A stretch of DNA of 10,247 nucleotides from Lachnospiraceae bacterium (lineage in GTDB: Bacteria; Bacillota_A; Clostridia; Lachnospirales; Lachnospiraceae): the NCBI GenBank assembly GCA_003446335.1, contig DMAZ01000103.1, positions 1-10,247 on the forward strand, read 5' to 3'. Under the pieces are notes generated by a model. That model was given only the letters and a program-made list of their open reading frames with translations. It had not been told where the DNA came from and made no database searches. Position numbers and translations under genes: made by a program. Shown in pieces: positions 1 to 5,996 of the stretch; within the stretch, counting starts at the first letter, position 1, and each line of letters opens with the position of its first letter.

Positions 1-354
1 TCGGCATTTGAAAAGAAAAATGCAGCATTTCTCGGGGAAGGAATCGTGTTCAACAAGTTCACGGGATCCAGAGGAAAATCGGGATCCAATGATGCCAATG
101 CGGAGTATATTGCCGAGATCCGCAGGGCGCTTGACCAGGAAGGCGTCATCTATCAGACAGCTGAGCTGGGGCGCGTTGACCTTGGCGGTGGCGGAACGAT
201 TGCTTATATCCTTGCGCTGTACGGTATGAATGTGATCGACAGCGGCGTAGCGGTCCTCAATATGCATGCTCCGTGGGAGGCAACATCCAAGGCGGATATC
301 TATGAGGCACTGAGGGGATATATCGCATTCCTGAAGTATGTAAGAAACGTATAA
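1..354 (+). CDS. M18 family aminopeptidase, C-terminal fragment (5' end outside window)
   Basis: The reading frame is open from the first base, so this is the last 117 residues of a longer protein (family members are usually about 430-470 residues). M18 enzymes are cytosolic, zinc-dependent aminopeptidases that remove N-terminal residues from peptides. Seen here: a GSRGKSGSNDA stretch near residues 22-32, a glycine-rich DLGGGGTIA motif about two thirds of the way along, and the late YGMNVIDSGVAVLNMHAPWE segment, in which the His of MHAPWE matches the conserved C-terminal metal-ligand region of the family. The frame ends in TAA followed closely by TAG. The gene converges on the cysteine hydrolase gene, with a palindromic element between them. 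Family assignment is firm. Substrate preference cannot be judged from a fragment. Confidence 0.9.
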   Translation, partial: SAFEKKNAAFLGEGIVFNKFTGSRGKSGSNDANAEYIAEIRRALDQEGVIYQTAELGRVDLGGGGTIAYILALYGMNVIDSGVAVLNMHAPWEATSKADIYEALRGYIAFLKYVRNV

Positions 355-372
355 TAGAAGGTACTATTTAAG

Positions 373-464
373 CGCCCCGCGAAAACAGATGATTTATTCA
401 TGAGATACGCGCGTAAGATGAAACCAGCCTGTATTCCGGAAAAAATCATACATTTTGCGGGGCG
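373..464. repeat. 92-bp imperfect palindrome between convergent genes
   Basis: The left arm (373-399) and right arm (439-464) are inverted copies. Eight perfect outer pairs (CGCCCCGC / GCGGGGCG) are followed by a one-base bulge, four A-T pairs, a three-base mismatch, seven pairs (ATGATTT / AAATCAT), one mismatch and three more pairs, giving 22 matches in 26 aligned positions. The central 39 bases contain a separate 10-bp perfect palindrome, TACGCGCGTA (406-415). No T-run follows the arms on either strand, so it is not a textbook intrinsic terminator. Its place between two converging stop codons still fits a role in ending transcription, or a small non-autonomous mobile repeat. No flanking target duplication is obvious. 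Confidence 0.7.
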
Positions 465-487
465 GACAGGGTGCTTCTTAGTGCCGG

Positions 488-1015
488 TCAGATGACATCG
501 ATCTGGCAGGATCGCATTGTCTCGAGGGCAGCAAGGTGCTTTTCGGGAGTCACGCCGGCGCAGCATGACGCAATACAGTGCACAGGCACCTCTGGCAGAA
601 ATGCCTTGATGAGAAGCGCATTCGAAATGACACAGATGTCAGTGCACAGACCGATCAGCGTGATGTCGATCGGACCTTCGGCGGCCAGTTCTTTCATACG
701 TTCAGCCAGGGCGGTGGACCCGAAAGTCGGTTTGTCGAAGATTTCGGCGCCGGAGACGGCCGCTGCCACATCCTTGTCAAGCTCCCATCCGGGTGTTCCC
801 TTTACACAGTGAACGACCGGCAGATTTTTTCCTTCCTGAGTCTCCAGGTAATTCTGCGGATGCGTATCGCGGGTCACGAATATGTCTTTCATGTCATACC
901 CGGCGATTGCGGATAAAACATTCGGGACGATGGAGACAGCTTCGGCGGTTCCGAGAGCACCGTCGACAAAGTCTTTCTGCATGTCTATAACGAGAAGAAG
1001 TTTTCGCGTTTTCAT
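488..1015 (-). CDS. Nicotinamidase-like cysteine hydrolase (isochorismatase superfamily)
   Basis: A 175-residue cytosolic hydrolase of the isochorismatase-like fold. The nicotinamidase catalytic set is visible: Asp11 (VIDMQKDF), Lys95 (DKPTFGS) and Cys128 (GLCTDICV), plus candidate metal ligands Asp50 and His52 (TRDTHP) and His69 (VVHC). The HCVKGTPGWEL stretch after His69 also resembles nicotinamidases. In that case it would convert nicotinamide to nicotinate and ammonia for NAD salvage. The superfamily includes many amidases of unknown substrate, so PncA function is likely but not certain. The start at 1015 was chosen because AAGGAGG lies just upstream. An in-frame ATG 36 bases earlier has no such site. 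It is divergent from the patatin-like gene and convergent with the aminopeptidase. No other NAD-salvage genes are visible nearby. Confidence 0.9.
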   Translation of the reverse strand: MKTRKLLLVIDMQKDFVDGALGTAEAVSIVPNVLSAIAGYDMKDIFVTRDTHPQNYLETQEGKNLPVVHCVKGTPGWELDKDVAAAVSGAEIFDKPTFGSTALAERMKELAAEGPIDITLIGLCTDICVISNALLIKAFLPEVPVHCIASCCAGVTPEKHLAALETMRSCQIDVI

Positions 1016-1051
1016 GATTTCCTCCTTGGAATTTAAGTATCCGTTATACAT

Positions 1052-1081
1052 AGTTTATCACAGAATCTCTGTTCACGACAA
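1052..1081 (-). promoter_or_regulatory. Putative promoter of the cysteine hydrolase, with palindrome in the spacer
   Basis: Read on the minus strand, TTGTCG (complement of 1076-1081) is separated by 18 bases from TAAACT (complement of 1052-1057), a reasonable -35/-10 pair about 37 bases upstream of the start codon. The spacer contains a 13-bp palindrome, ACAGA-ATC-TCTGT (1060-1072), where a repressor could bind. This is inferred from sequence only. No regulator is encoded next to it. Confidence 0.35.
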
Positions 1082-1087
1082 ATTACT

Positions 1088-1116
1088 CTGCAAATCTGAG
1101 AAGTATGTGATAAAAT
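1088..1116 (+). promoter_or_regulatory. Putative extended -10 promoter of the patatin-like gene
   Basis: TGATAAAAT (1108-1116) matches an extended -10 element (TGn followed by TAAAAT). A weak -35, CTGCAA (1088-1093), lies 17 bases upstream. It would give a leader of about 70 nt before the phospholipase start at 1192. It is back to back with the cysteine hydrolase promoter. Confidence 0.35.
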
Positions 1117-1191
1117 ATGTTTTGTTTCTTTTATTACTTTCAATTCTCAGATAATACCGGTTCGGTAGATATATAGTAATGGAGCATGATC

Positions 1192-2043
1192 ATGAAAACA
1201 GGAATTATTATGGAAGGCGGTGCCATGCGGGGGCTTTTTACCGCTGGCGTTATCGATGTGATGCTGGAGAAAGGGGCTGCGGATTTTGACGGGGCGATCG
1301 GTGTGTCGGCCGGGGCCTGTTTCGGATGCAATATCAAATCAAAGCAGCATGGCAGAACGATCCGCTATAATCTCAGATTCTGCAGGGACTGGAGATATGC
1401 GTCCGTTCGCTCTCTGAGAGAGACCGGAGATGTCTTCGGGTCGGATTTCTGCTATCGCAGGATACCGTCGGAGCTGGACCCGTTCGACACAAAGGCTTTC
1501 ACCGAAAATCCGATGGAGTTCTATGTGGCGGCCACAGATGTCGAGACCGGAAAGCCCGTGTATCATAAGCTGTATGACGGGCTCAACAGCGATCTGAAGT
1601 GGATCCAGGCCTCCGCCTCCATGCCGCTTGCTTCCCGGATGATAAAAATCGGCAGCTGGAAGCTGCTGGATGGCGGAGTGGGTGATTCCATTCCTCTTAA
1701 GTATTTTGAGAAAAAAGGGTACGACAGAAATGTTGTCGTACTGACACAGCCCCGTGGATTCGTGAAGAAACCGAATAAAGCACTTCCCGCGATCAGGATG
1801 GCATATAAGGAGTATCCTGAATTTGTCCACCGAATGGAGACACGCCACGTTCACTATAATGAGGAGACAAAATATGTGACGGAGCGGGAGAAGGCCGGTG
1901 AATGCTTTGTCATCTGCCCGCCGGAGCCGCTTGGAATCAAGCAGGTCTGCCATGATCCGATGGAGATGGTGCGGGTATACGAGATTGGCCGCAGCGTCAT
2001 GCTCGAGAGAATGGAAGAGATGAGAGCGTTTCTTGGAAAGTGA
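1192..2043 (+). CDS. Patatin-like phospholipase family protein
   Basis: A 283-residue serine acyl hydrolase of the bacterial patatin family. The Ser-Asp dyad is visible: an oxyanion-hole motif GGAMRG (residues 9-14), the nucleophile elbow GVSAG with Ser39, and Asp160 in LLDGGVGDS. The family cleaves acyl esters of lipids. The natural substrate of short bacterial members like this one is mostly unknown. No signal peptide or membrane segment is seen, so it is probably cytosolic or peripheral to the membrane. The second of two close ATGs (1192) was chosen because GGAG at 1181-1184 lies 7 bases upstream of it. The ATG at 1186 would be only one base from that site. The gene converges on the RsuA gene, with only 35 bases between the stop codons. 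Confidence 0.9.
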   Translation: MKTGIIMEGGAMRGLFTAGVIDVMLEKGAADFDGAIGVSAGACFGCNIKSKQHGRTIRYNLRFCRDWRYASVRSLRETGDVFGSDFCYRRIPSELDPFDTKAFTENPMEFYVAATDVETGKPVYHKLYDGLNSDLKWIQASASMPLASRMIKIGSWKLLDGGVGDSIPLKYFEKKGYDRNVVVLTQPRGFVKKPNKALPAIRMAYKEYPEFVHRMETRHVHYNEETKYVTEREKAGECFVICPPEPLGIKQVCHDPMEMVRVYEIGRSVMLERMEEMRAFLGK

Positions 2044-2062
2044 GAAAGGTTTCTCATTCCTA

Positions 2063-2083
2063 AGCAGTCCTCTTTGGGCTACT
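2063..2083. terminator. Weak stem-loop between convergent genes
   Basis: AGCAGTCC (2063-2070) can pair with GGGCTACT (2076-2083) around a five-base loop, with one mismatch and one G-T pair. It overlaps the RsuA stop codon. There is no clear T-run, so termination in this short convergent gap is a guess. Confidence 0.2.
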
Positions 2084-2783
2084 CGGATTTAAGCGCTTTG
2101 ATTTCGTCTTCTGTAAGACGCCGCCACTCCCCGGGTGACAGAGCCGGATCGAGCACAAGACTGCCCATGGAAAGTCTTTTCAGATAGATGACTTTTTTGC
2201 CCACTGCTTCGAACATCCGCTTGATCTGATGAAACTTTCCTTCCTGTATGACGACCTCGATTTCCGATGTTTCACCGCTTTTTAAAATCTCAAGGTGTGC
2301 CGGCATACAGCAGAGACCGTCATCAAGACGGATGCCATCGGCAAATGCCCGTACATCACGTGAATCGACCTGTCCCTGTATCCTTGCGTAATAGCGCTTG
2401 TCCACATGGTGCCTTGGCGCAAGCAGCCGGTGATTGAGATTCCCGTCATTTGTAATGAGAAGGAGACCTTCGGTATCTTTGTCCAGACGTCCGACCGGCG
2501 ACAGATCTTTTCGACGGTCATCAGGCAGAAGATCCAGGACCGTTTTCTGATAACGGTCCTCGGTTGCAGTGATCACTCCTGAAGGTTTGTTCAGCATATA
2601 ATAGGAGAAGAGCTCGTATAGAATTTCTTTTCCCATATAGAAAACGGAGCTTGTCTCATTTACAGACAAGCCCGGATTTCCGGCAATCTCTCCGTCGACT
2701 GTGACACGACCGGAGCGGACTGCCTTTTTTATTTCTGCTCTTGTTCCGACATTCATGTCGGAGAGATATTTATCAAGCCGCAT
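2079..2783 (-). CDS. RsuA-family pseudouridine synthase
   Basis: A 234-residue RNA-modifying enzyme, a normal length for the RsuA/RluB/RluE/RluF family, which isomerises specific uridines in ribosomal RNA. Seen in order: an N-terminal S4 RNA-binding domain (MRLDKYLSDMNVGTR to about residue 45), the YYMLNKPSGV motif at 61-70, and the catalytic motif GRLDKDTEGLLLITNDG with Asp101. By family, 16S rRNA U516 is the likely target, but the RluB-type 23S site cannot be excluded from sequence alone. The start at 2783 is supported by GGGAAG just upstream. Longer upstream in-frame starts would run into the esterase gene. It is the last gene of a three-gene minus-strand cluster, 23 bases after the esterase stop. 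Confidence 0.92.
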   Translation of the reverse strand: MRLDKYLSDMNVGTRAEIKKAVRSGRVTVDGEIAGNPGLSVNETSSVFYMGKEILYELFSYYMLNKPSGVITATEDRYQKTVLDLLPDDRRKDLSPVGRLDKDTEGLLLITNDGNLNHRLLAPRHHVDKRYYARIQGQVDSRDVRAFADGIRLDDGLCCMPAHLEILKSGETSEIEVVIQEGKFHQIKRMFEAVGKKVIYLKRLSMGSLVLDPALSPGEWRRLTEDEIKALKSE

Positions 2784-2806
2784 AATCTTCCCTTTCTGTA
2801 TCCGGC

Positions 2807-3562
2807 TCAGGGTGTTCCAAGTACATTCTCGAGAAAATACGGAAGCTGCTTTCGCCACCAGGGCCAGTCATGGTCGCAGTCGAATCCCCAGTAGTCTACC
2901 CAGGCAGGAATCCCTTTTTCACGCAGAACGGCATCCAGCTCCCGCGTGCTTTCACGGAGCTCATCCTCCCAGCGGCCCTGACCGATGCAGATGATTATTC
3001 TGGAATTTCTGTAGAGATCCATATAGGGGTGATCTGAGGGCATGTTGCGAAGAAATGTCACCGGTGAGTTTTCATATGCCAGCGGGTCGTCACAGTTCGG
3101 GAAAAACATGTAGGCACTGTATCCCCCGCTCAGGGCAATGACAGTGTCATAAAGGTCCGGACGACGGAAGAAGAAGTTGGCCGCATGGACCGCGCCCATA
3201 CTGCATCCGGTAGTCATAGCTCTGCCCATGGCAGCCTCGCTTCCGTTTTTGGCGCGGACGGAAGGGAGAAATTCATCATTTATATATGCGAACCAGCGTT
3301 CCTGCTGAACGAGACGGTAGTGCGGATCACCGTGCTCATCGGACCAGCTCTCCTCGTCAATAGCGTCCGGACATACCAGCATGATTTTCCCTGTGTCTAC
3401 CCATGGAGCACACAGATCTGTCATTTTAAAATTTTCAAAGTCATAGAAACGGCCGTTCTGCGGCGGAAAGGCGATCAGGATCTTTCCGCTCGTCCCGTAT
3501 GTCTTGAATTCCATGTCTCTGCCGAGACTGTAACTGTACTCTTTATAATAGTTTTCTACCAA
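2807..3562 (-). CDS. Predicted alpha/beta-hydrolase esterase (putative esterase family), TTG start
   Basis: A 251-residue protein of the putative-esterase branch of alpha/beta hydrolases (the fold of esterase D and enterochelin esterases). The nucleophile elbow GCSMGA gives Ser121. Candidate partners are the acidic residues of WEDEL (about 199-202) and His231 in FDCDHDWPWW. No signal peptide is seen, so it is probably cytosolic. The start is taken as TTG at 3562: AAAGGAAA lies about 8 bases upstream, the N-terminus VENYYKEYSYSLGRDMEF fits the family as I remember it, and the preceding ATP-grasp gene ends 22 bases before. An ATG at 3631 would overlap that gene by 47 bases and add residues without family resemblance. 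It is paired with the ATP-grasp gene. The substrate is unknown. Confidence 0.87.
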   Translation of the reverse strand: MVENYYKEYSYSLGRDMEFKTYGTSGKILIAFPPQNGRFYDFENFKMTDLCAPWVDTGKIMLVCPDAIDEESWSDEHGDPHYRLVQQERWFAYINDEFLPSVRAKNGSEAAMGRAMTTGCSMGAVHAANFFFRRPDLYDTVIALSGGYSAYMFFPNCDDPLAYENSPVTFLRNMPSDHPYMDLYRNSRIIICIGQGRWEDELRESTRELDAVLREKGIPAWVDYWGFDCDHDWPWWRKQLPYFLENVLGTP

Positions 3563-3584
3563 AGTTCTGTTTCCTTTCAGATGG

Positions 3585-4772
3585 TTATTTATCCAGTACA
3601 AATGCGATAAACGCTCTTGCCGCATCCTCATCGTCCAGCTTCACGGTATACATCTGGTTTCCCATTGCGCCGGAAAGGATATCGGGAATGCGCTCGCACA
3701 TGACCATGCGGTCCCCGTAGCGCGCCAGGATTTCTTCGTGTGTATGGATATAATGATTCTTATCCCGGCGGCTGACATAAACACAGAAATATTCCTTCTC
3801 GGATTTCGGGAAGATCCGGCTGTCGGTCGTGACCATATCGGCCCAGATCTGATACACGTCGAGGCTGTGGGCGTAATTCATCATATCCGGCGTATAGCCG
3901 CCTGCCGGTCTCATGTTGACTTCGAGACCGACGAAATCCCCCTTCTTTCCTATTCCGGGCTTATCAGCCTTGAGGCGGAAGAATTCAAGATGGACAAAAC
4001 GCCTGTCTGCATGAAAAGCGCGGACGGTAGCGCGGCCTGCTTTCTTCAGACCTTCGTAGACGTCGCCGGCGACATAGTAGACCAGTTCGAGCTCATCGTT
4101 GACAATGTCCGCAATGGAAGGCGGCCAGCTGGTCATGGATTCGAAGAGCGGTTCAAAAGAGGAACTGGTAATGGCGTCATAGGAATAGAGCTCCCCGTCG
4201 ATGAATTCTTCCATCAGATACTGTACGTCTCTGGGTTCGGCGAAGAAAGCCGCCAGTTCGTCGTGATTGCTGATTTTGTGAGTGTCGGAAGCGCCGACGC
4301 CCACATCCGGCTTAATGATGATCGGATATCCTGTTTCAGCGATGAACTTTTCCGCGTCTTTGAGGTCACTGGCGAAGTGACAGCGTGCGGACGGAACTCC
4401 GGCTAAGGCGTAGAATTTCTTCATGCCGGATTTATGCTTGAAATCCTGAATGTGGTCATATTTTATGCCTGTCGTTATATTGAAATCAGAACGGAGACGG
4501 GCATCCTGTTCGAGCCAGTACTCATTGTTGGACTCGAGCCAGTCGATTTTTCCGTATTTAAAGGAGAAGAAGGCGACCGCGCGAAAAACTTCGTCATAGT
4601 TTTCCAGTGAGTTCACTTTGTAATATTCAGTCAGAGAGTTTTTCAGGCAGTCTTCAAGTGAGTCGTAAGAAGCGTCACCGATACCGAGAACATTCACTCC
4701 GTTCCTCCTGAGACGGTCGCAGAAGTTCCAGTAGGTATGAGGAAAGTGAGGTGAGATAAATACGAAATTCAT
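3585..4772 (-). CDS. ATP-grasp domain carboxylate-amine ligase, product unknown
   Basis: A 395-residue ATP-grasp enzyme. Such enzymes activate a carboxylate as an acyl-phosphate and join it to an amine or thiol. Seen in order: an N-terminal alpha/beta pre-ATP-grasp domain (about 1-110), the ATP-binding strand YPIIIKPDVGVGAS with Lys154, the hinge region YLMEEFIDGELYSYDA (185-200), and the Mg-binding segment VGLEVNMRPAGG with Glu284 and Asn286. A C-terminal part follows (about 320-395). The pattern is closest to stand-alone, biotin-carboxylase-like ligases rather than to purine or D-Ala-D-Ala enzymes. A consensus AAAGGAGGT site lies just before the ATG. It is first in a minus-strand cluster with the predicted esterase, which suggests the two act on one small molecule or peptide. 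That link is inference. Confidence 0.9.
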   Translation of the reverse strand: MNFVFISPHFPHTYWNFCDRLRRNGVNVLGIGDASYDSLEDCLKNSLTEYYKVNSLENYDEVFRAVAFFSFKYGKIDWLESNNEYWLEQDARLRSDFNITTGIKYDHIQDFKHKSGMKKFYALAGVPSARCHFASDLKDAEKFIAETGYPIIIKPDVGVGASDTHKISNHDELAAFFAEPRDVQYLMEEFIDGELYSYDAITSSSFEPLFESMTSWPPSIADIVNDELELVYYVAGDVYEGLKKAGRATVRAFHADRRFVHLEFFRLKADKPGIGKKGDFVGLEVNMRPAGGYTPDMMNYAHSLDVYQIWADMVTTDSRIFPKSEKEYFCVYVSRRDKNHYIHTHEEILARYGDRMVMCERIPDILSGAMGNQMYTVKLDDEDAARAFIAFVLDK

Positions 4773-4811
4773 ATGATACCTCCTTTATCGAGAGAGTTAT
4801 TGATGTTAAAA

Positions 4812-4870
4812 TGTAACTGTTCAGCTCCCCGCGAAGCGCCTGCGAATGGGGTGGCTGCAGTTGCGTTACA
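4812..4870. repeat. Palindromic intergenic element with TGTAAC/GTTACA ends
   Basis: The ends TGTAAC (4812-4817) and GTTACA (4865-4870) are perfect inverse complements. Inside, CTCCCC (4825-4830) faces GGGGTGG (4848-4854), and the top contains GCGAAGC (4831-4837). With bulges it folds into a long stem-loop. The same ingredients recur in inverted orientation at 9970-10036. On the minus strand it falls in the probable leader of the ATP-grasp mRNA. It could be a dispersed repeat, a leader structure or both. Confidence 0.55.
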
Positions 4871-4881
4871 ATCAAAAATGA

Positions 4882-4903
4882 CAAGAACGCCAAGGCGTTC
4901 CTG
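4882..4903 (-). terminator. Stem-loop with T-rich tail in the ATP-grasp leader (possible attenuator)
   Basis: The arms 4882-4891 and 4894-4903 pair at nine of ten positions (core GAACGCC / GGCGTTC). Read on the minus strand the hairpin is followed within a few bases by TTTTT (complement of 4875-4879), the form of an intrinsic terminator. It sits between the probable promoter at 4921-4929 and the ATP-grasp start, so it could attenuate that operon. No antiterminator was identified. Confidence 0.35.
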
Positions 4904-4920
4904 ACTGCGCACAACTTAGT

Positions 4921-4929
4921 AGTATAGCA
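4921..4929 (-). promoter_or_regulatory. Putative extended -10 promoter for the ATP-grasp/esterase/RsuA cluster
   Basis: On the minus strand the sequence reads TGCTATACT, a TGn extension followed by a 5/6 match to TATAAT. No good -35 lies 16-18 bases upstream, as is common for extended -10 promoters. It predicts a leader of about 140 nt containing two stem-loops. A plus-strand promoter for the YitT gene should also lie between here and 5030, but none was convincing. Confidence 0.4.
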
Positions 4930-5043
4930 TAAAAAATGCCTGCGGAACATATTTTCATGTATGATCTCCGGAGCAATCTGTCTCTGTCCGGGATGGCAGA
5001 TCTTATCAGAAGAATTGCCCCATAGATAAAGGAGGTATTAAGA

Positions 5044-5916
5044 ATGGAAGACCAGAAGGATAGAATTATTCGTATGATTCAGATCGTATTCGGAGCTTTG
5101 TGCTGCTCCATTGCCTACAAGTTCTTCCTCTCCCCGGCCGGACTCTATAACGGAGGCTTCACCGGTATTGCGCAGATCATACGCAACATTCTGCAGGATA
5201 CGGTCGGTATCCATTTTAAAGGGGATCCGACCGGTATTCTGGTATGGTGTCTCAATGTTCCCCTGATGCTGCTCGGTCTTCGCAGCCTCGGAAAAATGTT
5301 CATGATCCGCACGGTCTTCGTCATTACCCTCCAGTCTTTTCTCATGACTGTCCTGAAGAGCCCCGCGACCCAGCTTATTTCTGATCAGGCACTGAACTGT
5401 CTCTTCGGCGGCGCGCTCAACGGGTTCGGAATCGGTCTGCTTCTTCGGAACGGAGCTTCTTCGGGCGGTCTTGACATTGTGGGTCTTCTTGCGGTCAAGA
5501 GCAAGCCGGATCTGTCCGTCGGATCCCTGTCCATGGCGATTAATGCCTGTATCTTTACCTACGCCGCCGTCACGAGAACGTTCGAAGTTGCTGCCTACTC
5601 TGCAGTATATTCGTTCGTATCTTCCATGGTCATCGACAGGACACATTACCAGACGACCAAGGTCGCAGTGTTTATCGTATCGAAAGTGCCTATCCTCAGC
5701 AATGAGATCAGCGTCGAGATGGGAAGAGGCGTTACGACCTGGCAGGCAACAGGAGGTCACAGCCGTAAACCTTTCCAGGTCCATATGATCATCATGAACC
5801 GCTATGAATTGCAGAAATTCAGGCAGGTCATCCGCGCCGTGGATAAGAACGCCTTTATCTGGACGATCAAAGCGGATCAGGTCATGGGCAATTTCAAGCA
5901 GCATCTGGGAATCTGA
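5044..5916 (+). CDS. YitT family membrane protein with C-terminal DUF2179 domain
   Basis: A 290-residue integral membrane protein, the usual length for the YitT family. Hydrophobic segments are seen at about residues 11-30, 63-80, 86-104, 117-134 and 160-197. Family signatures include LYNGGFTGIAQI (34-45) and the NGASSGGLDIVG loop (136-147). The soluble C-terminus (about 205-290) matches DUF2179, with the characteristic GRGVT and the stretch ending DKNAFIWTIKADQVMG. The family is widespread in Firmicutes. Its transport or sensing role is not established. A consensus AAAGGAGGT site precedes the ATG. It is divergent from the ATP-grasp cluster and followed after 80 bases by the RluA-family gene, with which it may be co-transcribed. 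Confidence 0.92.
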   Translation: MEDQKDRIIRMIQIVFGALCCSIAYKFFLSPAGLYNGGFTGIAQIIRNILQDTVGIHFKGDPTGILVWCLNVPLMLLGLRSLGKMFMIRTVFVITLQSFLMTVLKSPATQLISDQALNCLFGGALNGFGIGLLLRNGASSGGLDIVGLLAVKSKPDLSVGSLSMAINACIFTYAAVTRTFEVAAYSAVYSFVSSMVIDRTHYQTTKVAVFIVSKVPILSNEISVEMGRGVTTWQATGGHSRKPFQVHMIIMNRYELQKFRQVIRAVDKNAFIWTIKADQVMGNFKQHLGI

Positions 5917-5962
5917 CAGGATACAAGACCGGATCCCTGCAGTCATAACCCGCCGCTTAAGA

Positions 5963-5982
5963 AGTGCGGATTTTCCCGCACT
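5963..5982 (+). other. Intercistronic stem-loop ahead of the RluA-family gene
   Basis: AGTGCGG (5963-5969) and CCGCACT (5976-5982) form a perfect 7-bp stem with a six-base loop. No T-run follows, and the stem ends 14 bases before the next start codon. It is more likely an mRNA structure affecting translation or processing than a full terminator. Confidence 0.45.
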
Positions 5983-5996
5983 GAGATAATAAGAGC

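Larger units (their letters stand above)
4776..5038. repeat. Perfect 14-bp inverted repeat bounding the divergent promoter region
   Basis: ATACCTCCTTTATC at 4776-4789 is the exact inverse complement of GATAAAGGAGGTAT at 5025-5038. The two copies carry the ribosome binding sites of the divergent ATP-grasp and YitT genes and enclose 235 bp that include an outward-facing promoter. Shared ribosome-binding consensus explains about 10 of the 14 matches. The rest may be chance or may mark an invertible segment. Confidence 0.5.

Noticed and set aside
1082..1191. Possible riboswitch or T-box leader before the patatin-like gene
   Set aside because: The leader after the likely promoter is short and A+T-rich with no stable stem, no T-box consensus and no terminator.
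488..2043. Idea that the nicotinamidase-like hydrolase and the patatin-like protein form a defence pair acting on NAD and membranes
   Set aside because: They are divergently transcribed, both are common housekeeping-type families, and no sensor or nucleotide-cyclase partner is present.
3562..3631. N-terminal extension of the esterase to the ATG at 3631
   Set aside because: It overlaps the ATP-grasp gene, lacks a good ribosome binding site and adds residues unlike the family's start.
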